Assembly: GCF_900091605.1 (NCBI RefSeq)
Contig: NZ_FMCQ01000007.1
Coordinates: forward strand, 124,001 to 188,000
Source: Micromonospora tulbaghiae
GTDB lineage: Bacteria; Actinomycetota; Actinomycetes; Mycobacteriales; Micromonosporaceae
Length of the DNA stretch: 64,000 nt
Reading direction: 5' to 3'
A program made the position numbers and the translations under genes. The notes under the pieces were generated by a model. That model worked only from the letters and a program-made list of their open reading frames with translations. It was not told the origin of the DNA and did no database searches. This document shows positions 8,246 through 16,501 of this stretch, one piece after another (the stretch's first letter is position 1; each line of letters begins with the position of its first letter).

Positions 8246-9475
8246 ATGGACGGCCACATCTTGATCCGCCTGTACTGGATCCCGCACGACGGCACCGGCC
8301 GCCTCCTGGTGCACCGGCACATGCCCGGCCGCCAAGAGTTCTGGGAATCGAGTCGAATCAGCGAGTCCACGGTGGCAAAGATCGACGCCGGCGCGCAGGA
8401 CACCACCGAATGGCGGCGCCTGCTGTGCGGCATGCCGCTGGGGACGCTCACCGTCACTACCGCTGCGGGGCCCGTCGCGCTGTATCTACTGGGCCAAGAG
8501 GGCATGCGGGCCAGCCAGGCGCGGTTGGGTTTGGCACGGACGATCGCTGACGTGTCCATCCGGTCCTCGGAGGTGGCCGGCACCGTCGCGCTCGGCGACG
8601 GTCTGCTCAGCATCCCCCGGAGGGAGCGGCTGGCGGTGGGCATCCTGCCCGTCTTGCGCCGGACGCTCGCCGATCTAGCGCCGACCCCCCGTCTGACCAG
8701 CCCGGCACTGAAACTTGCCGAACCCGGCGAAATCGTGCCAGCGCACGAACTTCGGTTGCGCCTTGCGCAGGTGATCCGATTGTACGACGTCCGAGGTGGA
8801 CAGATCGGGAACCACAACCTCCAGGTCAACCGCTTCGTGCTGCGTGGACCGAAGCAGAGACTGGACTTCGCGCCGGTGTTGCGGAACGCGCCGGTCAAGG
8901 CCGCGATGCACACGCTGCTGGCCGACCAGACCAACGCCCACCTTCGCCACGAGTTGGCCGACGCGCTCCGCCACGGCGCGACCGGATGGACCGTCAGCGC
9001 ACAGCCACTCCTGCTGTCCGCGCGGAGCACACAGCCCGGTTTCTTCGAGCAACTGCTGGCCTTCGACGTGCACGGCCTGCAGGTCGGAAACCAAGGCACC
9101 CAGCACAACACGTTCGTCTACACGGTCGTCGCCGTCCCGACGGCCGCCGCCTTGCTCCGGGCCCACCCCGAGCTCGCCGTGGACCTGGCCGACTACCTCT
9201 GTCCACCTGTAGGCGGCGATGGCGACCGAGGCGCGCTGCGTTCCCGGATCGACCACACGCTGGCAAACCTGAACGTCGACTGGGACCGCAACCGCAACTG
9301 TAACTACGACAGCCCTCGTCCCGGCGCTGAGCTGCACGTGTTCCGCACGGACGGTATGACGGTCGGCCACCACAACCGGATCCGCACCGTCAAGGAGATC
9401 GCCATACACGCTGAACCTCAAGGGCTGCCACCGCACCGACCACCCGAGAGACGACACGGCATCGCCGGCCCCTGA
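8246..9475 (+). CDS. Protein with three RHIM-like motifs
   Basis: A 409-residue protein from ATG 8246, preceded by a near-perfect AGGAGGAG. No enzyme motif is recognised in residues 1-180. Three copies of a short glycine/asparagine motif follow: GGQIGNHNLQVNRFV (about 183-197), GLQVGNQGTQHNTFVY (about 276-291) and GMTVGHHNRIRTVKEI (about 370-385). They are separated by ~75-90-residue helical segments that contain LLADQTNAHLRHELADAL and LLRAHPELAVDLADYL, so the unit looks like helical-domain plus motif repeated. The motif core I/V/L-G-x-x-x/N-x-Q-x-N matches bacterial RHIM-like amyloid signalling sequences and the tail of the divergent small protein. A scaffold or adaptor role is inferred. Confidence 0.75.
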   Translation: MDGHILIRLYWIPHDGTGRLLVHRHMPGRQEFWESSRISESTVAKIDAGAQDTTEWRRLLCGMPLGTLTVTTAAGPVALYLLGQEGMRASQARLGLARTIADVSIRSSEVAGTVALGDGLLSIPRRERLAVGILPVLRRTLADLAPTPRLTSPALKLAEPGEIVPAHELRLRLAQVIRLYDVRGGQIGNHNLQVNRFVLRGPKQRLDFAPVLRNAPVKAAMHTLLADQTNAHLRHELADALRHGATGWTVSAQPLLLSARSTQPGFFEQLLAFDVHGLQVGNQGTQHNTFVYTVVAVPTAAALLRAHPELAVDLADYLCPPVGGDGDRGALRSRIDHTLANLNVDWDRNRNCNYDSPRPGAELHVFRTDGMTVGHHNRIRTVKEIAIHAEPQGLPPHRPPERRHGIAGP

Positions 9476-9535
9476 CCGGCATCGCCCCGCTGGCAGCTCG
9501 GGCGGCCACCCGCGGCGGGCCGGCGGGACGCTCCT

Positions 9536-10522
9536 ATGGGGACAGGCGGTCTGCGTGCCCGTCGTGAGGATCTGGTGCGGGGCGACCGCTGGCAGGGCCT
9601 GCTCCTCGACGTCACCGCCGCGCCCCGGTGTCCCGGGATCGTGGTGGAGGTGACCGGGGGTGGGCGTCTGCAGATCCGGCAGGGGCCGACGGTGGTGTTC
9701 CTCGCTCGGCTCGACGCGGGCCACTACCACGTCGACTACCGGCGGCTGCCGGGCTACGACCCGATCTTGCCGCCAGTGCGGTCGGCGGATGCGCGGCGCA
9801 TCGGCGGGGGCCCGGCAGAGGATCGTGGTTTGCGGTGGGTGTACCGGTTCGCGGATCTGCTCACCGCCAGCGGGGTGGGGCCGCTGTATCCGGGCCGGTG
9901 GTTGTTGCAGCCCAGCGCACCGAACCTGCGGTACGTGGAGGCAGCCGCGTCGGTCCGGAAATCTGCCGGGACCGCCGAGCGGTGGTCCGAGCTGCTGGTT
10001 GACGACGATGCGGGGCAGCTCGACTGGTACGTTCACGGCGGCAGCGGTCTCGTCCTGGCCATGCGTCCGATGTCCCGGGCCGACGACGCGCGGGTGAAGA
10101 GCTACCGCAAGCAGGTCCGCAGCGGCACGCTGCCGCCGATCCTGTTGTGGTGGGTGAGCGTCCTCGACTCGTACCTTCTTCTCGACGGGCACGATCGGCT
10201 GGCCGCCTGCCTGGCCGAGGTGGTCGAGCCACCCCTGATGACCCTGACGGCGGTTGTCGACGCCGACGAGGTGCAACGGTGCCACGCCTGGTCGGTTCGC
10301 CGTCACGCCGAGACCAGCGCGCACATCGAGCGTGAGATCTCCAAGGGCACGCCAGGGGCCGCCGACGCGCTGGTGGCTGAGCGAGGGCGGTTCGCCGACG
10401 AACTCGTGGCACCGCAGCTTCGGGCGAAAACCAGCAGGGCCTGGATGCTCCCCGGCGGAGTGGCGCAGTGGGAGCATGTGGCAGCCGTGACCGATCTCGC
10501 CCGGGTAGAGAACCATCGTTGA
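9536..10522 (+). CDS. Unknown protein with ParB-like DGHDR motif
   Basis: A 328-residue soluble protein from ATG 9536. Around residues 210-225 it has SYLLLDGHDRLAACLAE, preceded by VKSYRKQVRSGTLPPILLWW. This layout (a range of allowed positions, then DGH.R..A) recalls ParB/Srx-fold nuclease or kinase domains, but the rest does not match a full ParB domain. The N-terminal ~100 residues look beta-rich (GIVVEVTGGGRLQIRQG). It is followed 90 bases later by a HEAT-repeat gene on the same strand, so the two may be cotranscribed. Function unknown. Confidence 0.6.
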   Translation: MGTGGLRARREDLVRGDRWQGLLLDVTAAPRCPGIVVEVTGGGRLQIRQGPTVVFLARLDAGHYHVDYRRLPGYDPILPPVRSADARRIGGGPAEDRGLRWVYRFADLLTASGVGPLYPGRWLLQPSAPNLRYVEAAASVRKSAGTAERWSELLVDDDAGQLDWYVHGGSGLVLAMRPMSRADDARVKSYRKQVRSGTLPPILLWWVSVLDSYLLLDGHDRLAACLAEVVEPPLMTLTAVVDADEVQRCHAWSVRRHAETSAHIEREISKGTPGAADALVAERGRFADELVAPQLRAKTSRAWMLPGGVAQWEHVAAVTDLARVENHR

Positions 10523-10611
10523 GATCGGCGGTTCACGAGACGGGCGGTTCAGGGGTGGCCGGGCCTGGTCAGCCTCGACGTCGGCCCGGAAAACCGGGTT
10601 CATCGCCATGA

Positions 10612-12222
10612 GTGGCGGGGCAGGATGTCGGGGTGATCTGGGGAAGACGTGACGGCCGGGCCCTCTCAGCTTTGCCGGTGGAGGAGGACGGGCTGCTTCC
10701 GGTGGTGCGAGTTGTGGTCGAGCACGGCGGGGCCGGTGGATGGGAGGCGTTGGACCGGTTGGTCGACGTGCTGCTTGAGGTCGATGCTCATGGCGATGAG
10801 GTGGCGGCGCGATCGGCGTTGGCGCTGGTGACCGCTGCGCCCGGGCTGGTGGTTCGGCTCGACGAGCACGCGCGCTCGGCCCCGTGGTACGGCCGGCACC
10901 GACAACCCTCGTGGCGGCGGATCGCGGAACGGGCTTCTGCGCCGCCGTCGGGGCCGGTGACGACGGCGATGGCGAGCATGCATGGCGATGGGCGAGTCCG
11001 GGAGCGGGCGGTCGCGGCGATGATCGCCCGCCCATACACGGAGGCGATGCCGTTTCTGGTGGTGCGTACCGCCGACTGGGTGGCCCCGGTGCGGGATCGG
11101 GCACGGGCCGGAATCGCGCTGCTGCTCGCCGACGACGCTGATGTCTACCTGCCTGCAATCTTGCCGACGGCGCTGCGCATCGAGGCCCGCGCTCGCGCCG
11201 GCTTCGCGGTCGCCCAGGCGCGGGTGGCGGTGCTAGCGGCGACGGAGCAGTCGTGGCGCGGCCTGCTCGCCTCGGCTGGTCGCCGGGAGCGGCGCTTCGT
11301 CTTCGACACCGTGCTGGCGCGCGGTGGGCTGCGTATGCCGGAGCTGGTGACCTTGGCGGAGTCGGATCCGGACGTGTGGGTGCGAGCGCGGGCGGCGGAG
11401 GCGGCGTGCCGCGACGCGGTCTGGACCCGCCGGCATGATCTCCTGCGTCGGCTGGCTCGCTCGGCTCGGGCGGAGGTGCGGGTGGTGGCGTTGACCGGGC
11501 TGGCTCGGGCCGGTCAGGACGCCGACGTCGCCGGACACCTGGACGACGAGGCGCCGTTGGTGCGGGCCGTGGCCCGCGACGCGGCCCGCCGACTCGGTAG
11601 CGATGCGCGGGAGCACTACCGCGCGGGCGTTGACGCCGACGAGCCGGTCGTGGGGGCGATCGCCGGATTGGCCGAGACCGGCTCGGTGGCGGACGCCCCG
11701 CTGTTGCTTCGACTGCTCGGCCACGAGAAGCCGGAGGTCCGGGCTCAGGCGGTACGAGGTCTGCGGCTGCTGGACGCGGTCGTGGTGGGGGAGTTGGTGG
11801 CGTTGGTGCGGGATCCGTCGCCGGCGGTGGTGCGGGAGGTGACGCTGGCGCTGCGCCCGGTTGCCGGCGCGTTGCCGCCGGCCCTGCTGTGGGAGCTGCT
11901 CCGGGACGGCCGGGTGGAACTGCGGCGCGCCGGCTACAAACTCCTGCGCGGTCGTGGCGCCGGCGTGGAGCTGCAGGCGGCGTTGATCCTGGTCGCTGAC
12001 ATGGATAAGCGCCTGGCCGAGCGGGGCAAGGCCGATGCGACCCGCCTCGCCCGGGACGCAGCGGGCACGACTTGGCGCCGGGCCCTCCGACCGGAGTTAC
12101 GGGTCACCGAGGCAGAGCGCGTTGAACTGCTCGCATTGGCGGCCCGAGCGGCGGCGATGCTCGGGGACGAGACCAGCCGGCAAATCGCCCGGTGGATCGC
12201 GGACAGCGACCCCGTCGACTGA
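10612..12222 (+). CDS. HEAT-like repeat protein
   Basis: Up to 536 residues from GTG 10612 (a GTG at 10633 is an alternative). The body is made of helical pairs of the HEAT type, such as DADEPVVGAIAGLAETGS and APLLLRLLGHEKPEVRAQ, with the conserved Asp/Arg of HEAT units, spanning roughly residues 200-450. Ala, Arg and Leu dominate. There is no signal peptide or catalytic motif; it is likely a cytoplasmic protein-binding scaffold. It lies in the same direction as the DGHDR-motif gene upstream. Confidence 0.7.
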   Translation: MAGQDVGVIWGRRDGRALSALPVEEDGLLPVVRVVVEHGGAGGWEALDRLVDVLLEVDAHGDEVAARSALALVTAAPGLVVRLDEHARSAPWYGRHRQPSWRRIAERASAPPSGPVTTAMASMHGDGRVRERAVAAMIARPYTEAMPFLVVRTADWVAPVRDRARAGIALLLADDADVYLPAILPTALRIEARARAGFAVAQARVAVLAATEQSWRGLLASAGRRERRFVFDTVLARGGLRMPELVTLAESDPDVWVRARAAEAACRDAVWTRRHDLLRRLARSARAEVRVVALTGLARAGQDADVAGHLDDEAPLVRAVARDAARRLGSDAREHYRAGVDADEPVVGAIAGLAETGSVADAPLLLRLLGHEKPEVRAQAVRGLRLLDAVVVGELVALVRDPSPAVVREVTLALRPVAGALPPALLWELLRDGRVELRRAGYKLLRGRGAGVELQAALILVADMDKRLAERGKADATRLARDAAGTTWRRALRPELRVTEAERVELLALAARAAAMLGDETSRQIARWIADSDPVD

Positions 12223-12491
12223 CGAAGGCCAGATACTGGAAGGCCTCATCAACCCCGACGCTGGCAGGGCGACACCCTGGCCGTCGATCCGTGAAACGGC
12301 TACCGGCCTGAATGAGCACGATGACCGCGACAAGCGCGCGGCTTCGTCTGGCGAAGAGACGCGCCGCACCTGACACACGTGACAGCGCACTCGTCTATCG
12401 CCCCACCATCGAGGGATCGGCGGGCACGTCACGTGGATTGTCGTCGATTTCTACAGTGTGGTTGCGGGCGTACGGCAGGGAAGGGGCATCC

Positions 12492-12902
12492 ATGGGCATC
12501 TGCGTCGTGTGCCGGGCGGATCAGCGCACGATTGTGCTCATCAGCCGCTGGGGAGTCCCGCACGGTACCTCGGGGCACCAGGTCAACTTCCGCTGGAGCA
12601 GCGTGGTGGCCTGCCCGGAGTGTGGGGCTGGCCTTCTGGTGCGCTTCGATCACGATTGCTTCCACCCGCCGTGGGAGGAGCCGTGGGACATGGACTGGTC
12701 GTGGCCGGTCGACGCCGACGGGGTCCAGCGGCTGACGTCTGCCCTCGTCGGGTGCCCGGACCCGCTGCAGCCATCCTGCGAATGCCCCGCGCACCGCAGC
12801 TTGCGCGACACCACCGAGAGACCGCCACCGCGTGACGTCCCGGTGACGATCGTGCTGACCGAGGACGGGCTGCCGCACGTCCGGTCGGTAAACGATCTAT
12901 AA
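12492..12902 (+). CDS. Small Cys-rich zinc-ribbon-like protein
   Basis: From ATG 12492 the protein has 136 residues; the open frame continues upstream but with non-coding composition. Two CxxC pairs (CVVC at residues 4-7, and CPEC in VVACPECGAGLLV) plus later Cys/His (DHDCFHPPW, SCECPAH) suggest a zinc ribbon. The C-terminus (VPVTIVLTEDGLPHVRS) is beta-like. No family is recognised. It is the last gene before the first tRNA-derived attachment repeat, hence near the right end of the leftmost element. Confidence 0.55.
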   Translation: MGICVVCRADQRTIVLISRWGVPHGTSGHQVNFRWSSVVACPECGAGLLVRFDHDCFHPPWEEPWDMDWSWPVDADGVQRLTSALVGCPDPLQPSCECPAHRSLRDTTERPPPRDVPVTIVLTEDGLPHVRSVNDL

Positions 12903-13093
12903 GGCTGGCACGACCGGTGGATAGACGGTCAGACGTGGCGGACGTTGAACCTGGCCCCCCGTTTACCCCCCGAAAACCCAGGCCAATTGTTGGCGAAGAG
13001 TGACAAGAGCCGGTGACGTATTAGTGACGTCCTTGCAGCTCAACGACCATCTCAGGCAAGTAATGACAAGCCCGCTTCGGCTACTTTCCGTTA

Positions 13094-13140
13094 CAAGGGG
13101 TCGTCGGTTCGAATCCGGCCGTCCCGACGCAGGTCAGAGG
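13094..13140 (+). repeat. att repeat 1: tRNA 3' half (probably tRNA-Pro)
   Basis: A 47-bp sequence identical to that at 19318. Its first 35 bp also occur at 20217. It contains a T-arm (GTCGG, TTCGAAT, CCGGC) followed by acceptor strand CGTCCCG and discriminator A, but no D-arm or anticodon stem precedes it, so it is not a working tRNA. This is the classic product of site-specific integration into a tRNA 3' end. A 5' acceptor CGGGACG would be expected in the intact gene, as in actinobacterial tRNA-Pro. Confidence 0.8.
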
Positions 13141-13176
13141 CCATTCGGGATCTTCCGGGTGGCCTTTTCTGATCTT

Positions 13177-13199
13177 GTACAGCAGCGAAGTACAGCAAC
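13177..13199 (+). repeat. 23-bp integrase arm-type repeat, left arm
   Basis: Contains GTACAGCA twice, separated by five bases. The complete 23-bp unit recurs without mismatch at 19204-19226. Repeats of this kind on both sides of an attachment core are typical arm-type binding sites of tyrosine integrases. It lies between the att core and the integrase stop codon. Confidence 0.5.
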
Positions 13200-13202
13200 G
13201 GC

Positions 13203-13339
13203 TCATTGATCGAGGCTCTGACCGAGCTTTCGCAGGGCCTCCCGGGTCGCCTTCGATGAGACCTGGCTGTAGATCTCCATCGTGATCGAGAAGTCGGCGT
13301 GTCGCAGGATCGCCATGGCAACCCGGGGATGCACGTCCA
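13203..13339 (-). pseudogene. Tyrosine integrase, C-terminal 44 codons only
   Basis: The reverse strand encodes LDVHPRVAMAILRHADFSIT and MEIYSQVSSKATREALRKLG, ending in TGA at 13203. This is the C-terminal core of phage-type tyrosine recombinases: the histidine of the LRH box and the catalytic tyrosine in EIYSQV are present. Everything upstream is lost at about 13339, where a kinase fragment on the other strand begins. Distance to the att repeat (about 60 bp) and orientation fit an integrase at the left end of the 13.1-19.4 kb element. Confidence 0.8.
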
Positions 13340-13844
13340 AGTCGACGAGCGGTATCAGCTGTATTCGCGCTTGAAGGTCGGGCCGGGGCGGACGAGCGGT
13401 TACCGGATGTCCGACGAGTCAGGCCTTGAAGGGCTGCGGCGAAGTGGCGATGTCGTGTGGGAGAACCAGCGGTACGGCGCGCGGTACGTTGTCGACCGCC
13501 CATCGCTGGTGACAAGTCTGTCGGCGGGTGTGCCTGTCGTGCACCTGGGGCAGCGGCAGGCCGTCGCTGCTGTTACCGCGGCTGTCGCTGGTGCTTGCTG
13601 GTATGTGGTCTACCTCTGGTGTGCGCGAGAGCTCGCGGAGCAGCGGGTCGTCGCCCGACGGACCGGAGACACCGATGCGCGCCTCCGGGCGTGGGACGCC
13701 ACCGAGCCGCTATCCGTGGCCGACTTGACCATCAACACCGGTGAGTTGTCTCCACGCGAGGCGGCCGAACGGATCCACCGTTACGTCTTGGCCGACGCTG
13801 CGGACGTTCCCCAGGTTCGCCGTAGCAGTGCGAGCAGCTCGTAG
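13340..13844 (+). pseudogene. Guanylate-kinase-like P-loop kinase, lacking N-terminus
   Basis: The frame carries YQLYSRLKVGPGRTSGYRMS, VVWENQRYGARYVVDRPSL and VVARRTGDTDARLRAWD, the core and LID regions of small nucleotide kinases of the guanylate-kinase type. The P-loop that should precede them is missing because the sequence switches to the integrase remnant at about 13339. A GTG at 13299 could start translation inside the integrase remnant, but the product could not bind ATP normally. The end overlaps the convergent HAD gene by about 60 bp. Confidence 0.65.
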
Positions 13845-14560
13845 CCGTCTTCAATCCGGGCGTCCGGTCTGAGGTCATCGTGTGGTGGTTCCCGGTCCGT
13901 GCGGGGTGAGCGCATGAGGATCGCCGCCTGGGCGTTGGCACGTCGAGCGCAGGCGATGTCTCGGCCGAGAGTGTCACCGATGAACCAGCAGGCTCCGATT
14001 GGAACGCCGATGGCGTCGGCCGCGAGAAGCGCGAGTTGTGGGTTGGGTTTTCGGGGGCCGGCTTCGTCGCTGTAGAACTCGGCGGCGAAAAGATGCGACA
14101 GCCCGGCGCTGGCGAGGAAGTCGCGGTGTGCGGCGCCGCAGAGAGTGTTGCTCACGACGGCAAGTGGTAGGCCGGCGTCGGAGGCCGCCTGTAGTGCTTC
14201 CGGGATTCCGGGTCGCACTTCCCATTGCTCCCGCCAGGTCCATGCGTACGCCAGGGAGGTGGCTTCCCGTTCGACGGCGGCGCGGGCAGGCTGGGGCCAG
14301 GAGTGAGCGACGAAATCAGCCCATACCTGCGAATGCGGCAGCTCGGTCGGCTCATCCGTGCTGCCGATGTCGTCCCGCCACAGCGCGTAGGCGCGAGCGC
14401 CCTCGCTGACGTCAGCGGCGATCTGCTGGATGGGCACTGCGCCGGCGACGAGGCGAAAGAGCCGGTCGATCAACGCAGGCGGCGCCGGAGGCTGTGGAGA
14501 AGGGGCGTCGACCAGGACGCCACCAAAGTCGAGCAGGAGCGCATTTGGCGACCGAAGCAT
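13781..14560 (-). CDS. HAD-superfamily hydrolase
   Basis: About 259 residues from ATG 14560 (ATG 14569 is an alternative). HAD motifs are present in order: LLLDFGGVLVDAP (nucleophile region; the usual second Asp is replaced by Gly), motif II AVVSNT, motif III lysine in GPRKPNPQL and motif IV WFIGDTLGRD. The cap region between motifs I and II is helical. With FGG in motif I, phosphatase activity may differ from DxD enzymes, but DFGGVL is common in this subfamily. Substrate unknown. It is cargo of the 13.1-19.4 kb element. Confidence 0.85.
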   Translation of the reverse strand: MLRSPNALLLDFGGVLVDAPSPQPPAPPALIDRLFRLVAGAVPIQQIAADVSEGARAYALWRDDIGSTDEPTELPHSQVWADFVAHSWPQPARAAVEREATSLAYAWTWREQWEVRPGIPEALQAASDAGLPLAVVSNTLCGAAHRDFLASAGLSHLFAAEFYSDEAGPRKPNPQLALLAADAIGVPIGACWFIGDTLGRDIACARRANAQAAILMRSPRTDREPPHDDLRPDARIEDGYELLALLRRTWGTSAASAKT

Positions 14561-14704
14561 GTGCGCCATCTTCCATGGCGTGGGAGGTGGTGTGGTGATG
14601 GGGACAGGCGAGAGACCAAGTAAGAAGCCTGGGGACCGCGGGCCGGTGGAGGGGAGTGTGGCAGGCGGACCTTGAGCGGAGTGGGCGCGGGCAGTCTGCG
14701 TCAC

Positions 14705-15182
14705 GCGGGATGAGCACTGCGCTCTCAGAGGTGCACCGGATGACGTTGGCCGGATGGTGTTGTGTTCGTGCCGGCTGGGTCGACTCGGAGCGCTGTACGT
14801 GATCTGTTGCCGAATTGGCCTGTACTAGATCAAGCGCGCTCCGCGCGACGCGGGCCGGGGCGCGGCAAACGGCTCCTGCGGAGCCGCCGCCCCGGCGCAA
14901 GAGCGCCGGGGCGGAAAATCAACCGGCCCGAACCCCACGCCCCACCCCGCGCGTCACACCTGGCTCAGTGAAGTGACCCGGTGACGAGTCCCGAAGGACG
15001 ACCAGGGCCAGGCGGACACCTTCCACCCGATGCCGACGATCCGAAGCAGCACGAGATTCGGCAGGCCAACCGCGGCGGACGAAGTTGCCGAACGGTTCCG
15101 CACGGTCGCTCAGGCCCAGGGTGGGGAAGGGGTGGAGGTGGGTGTGGGGGTGGTGGGGTGAGGGAGAGGGCGGGGTTAGAGC
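14705..15182. other. Non-coding stretch with partial repeats
   Basis: No convincing gene. The 17-base GTTGCCGAACGGTTCCG near 15092 recurs near 15219, and a fragment GACCAGGGCCAGG near 15000 resembles the dispersed repeat that follows. A purine-rich G run lies at 15120-15165. Confidence 0.4.
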
Positions 15183-15406
15183 TGTGCCTCCGGCGGGGGC
15201 CAGACGACTCCGAGATGGAGTTGCCGAACGGTTCCGGTCCGAGGGTGGTTGAGGTGGGATGCCATCCCGCCAGCCACCGACCCAGGCAAGCCGAGCAGGC
15301 CAGGGCCAGGGTGACAAGGTCGTTCGTCCGGTAGGGCGCTCCACCTTGTCACCCTGGCCCTGGCCTGCTCCACGGTGTGTGGGTCGGCGGCAGACGGGAT
15401 GGCAGC
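15183..15406. repeat. Dispersed intergenic repeat, copy A, with perfect hairpin
   Basis: Shares with 18057-18241 the block CGGGGGCCAGACGACTCCGA, the blocks around the hairpin loop (TTCGTCC..AGGGCGCTCCACC) and the end GTGGGTCGGCGGCAGACGGG. Bases 15293-15320 and 15343-15370 are perfect 28-bp inverted repeats with a 22-base loop. No coding capacity. It may be a non-autonomous mobile unit or a structured RNA/regulatory element. Confidence 0.7.
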
Positions 15407-15579
15407 ATTGTGGGATTGGCTCACGCAGTGGCGCCACGGCTCAGAGTAGTAAGGGATGGTCAATAGACCCAGGAACCGGGGCCTGCAAGCCAGGCCCGAC
15501 CGTCAGGACAGGGGTCTGTCGGAAGCTCGACACGTCCTAGGTTTGCCAGAGATATCGGGATCAGCCATGCTCGAAATTT

Positions 15580-16431
15580 GTGACTGACGCATCCCGCGAG
15601 GAAAAGTTGGAGCCAGAAGACCCGTATAGCCCGAGAACCTTCAAAGGTGCGTTACGAAGGAGCCTTGTATTTGGCCCTGCGAAGCAAAAAGGGCCGTTTC
15701 TGCCGGTGGTTGTCAGCTTTTTCATGCTCATGTTCGTTCTACTTACGGCGATCACCGCGCCCGACGGCCAAATGAAACGCCGCTATCCCTGGCTTGAAGA
15801 CGATGCGTTAGATAAGTTCATGGCGAGCTGGGCATTCGAAGTTCTCGCTGGCGCTGCCCTCGTATGTCTCCTGTTTTGTGTCGCCTCCTATCGGAGGGTG
15901 ATCAACCGGAACTCAGAAATTGCAAAGCCCCCCTGGTTTGCCGCCACTATCGCGACGCTCGGCCTACTTGGTGTGGGCGCCGTCACTATGTGGCTTCTAT
16001 TCCTGGAGGCCGACAAAGCCGATGCCAGTGACCGGCCCAAGATGCGGATCGATGCCATCAAAACTGCTGCTACCGTCGTTGTCGGCACTACGGGCGCCGG
16101 GGCTCTTTTCTTCTCTCTGCGTCGGCACTGGGTGGGCGAAAGAGATAGGGTTGGCGAGCGATTCAATAAATCCATCGATCTTCTAGCCAACGAGAGCAAG
16201 TTGGTTCAGGTTAGTGGACTTGTGATGCTTGAGCGCATGATGATTGAGAATCCCGAGTACAACAACAGTGCCGCCGAAATCCTAAACTACTTTAGGATGG
16301 TCAATTACGGACCGGAGCGGCTGATAGCTGAAAGGATTCTCATCAGAAACGACCGCCTGCACTTGGCGACCGAGCCCAACCTCCCCGCCGAGCAGGAGGA
16401 TTGGCCTATCAGCGGCCAGGTGCCCGAGTAA
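15580..16431 (+). CDS. Membrane protein with three helices and C-terminal helical domain
   Basis: A 283-residue protein from GTG 15580. Hydrophobic helices are at about residues 41-60 (FLPVVVSFFMLMFVLLTAIT), 85-103 and 121-142. A cytoplasmic part contains RVGERFNKSIDLLANESKL and SGLVMLERMMIENPEY, a pattern found next to the membrane segments of actinobacterial pentapeptide-repeat proteins (..RF.KAI..L...; ..LERI..). Here no pentapeptides follow. Base composition is clearly lower in GC than the rest of the window, indicating recent transfer. The neighbour is convergent. Confidence 0.7.
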   Translation: MTDASREEKLEPEDPYSPRTFKGALRRSLVFGPAKQKGPFLPVVVSFFMLMFVLLTAITAPDGQMKRRYPWLEDDALDKFMASWAFEVLAGAALVCLLFCVASYRRVINRNSEIAKPPWFAATIATLGLLGVGAVTMWLLFLEADKADASDRPKMRIDAIKTAATVVVGTTGAGALFFSLRRHWVGERDRVGERFNKSIDLLANESKLVQVSGLVMLERMMIENPEYNNSAAEILNYFRMVNYGPERLIAERILIRNDRLHLATEPNLPAEQEDWPISGQVPE

Positions 16432-16501
16432 CGACGCGGTGCGGGGTCCGGGCCGACTACTCCGGCGCCTGCTTTAAGTCGCTGTTTCTCCCGGCCTGAG
16501 G

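Noticed and set aside
8675..11158. Long open reverse-strand frame of about 827 codons
   Set aside because: It lies opposite three genes with clear motifs and good starts; its product is Pro/Arg/Gln-rich and shadow-like.
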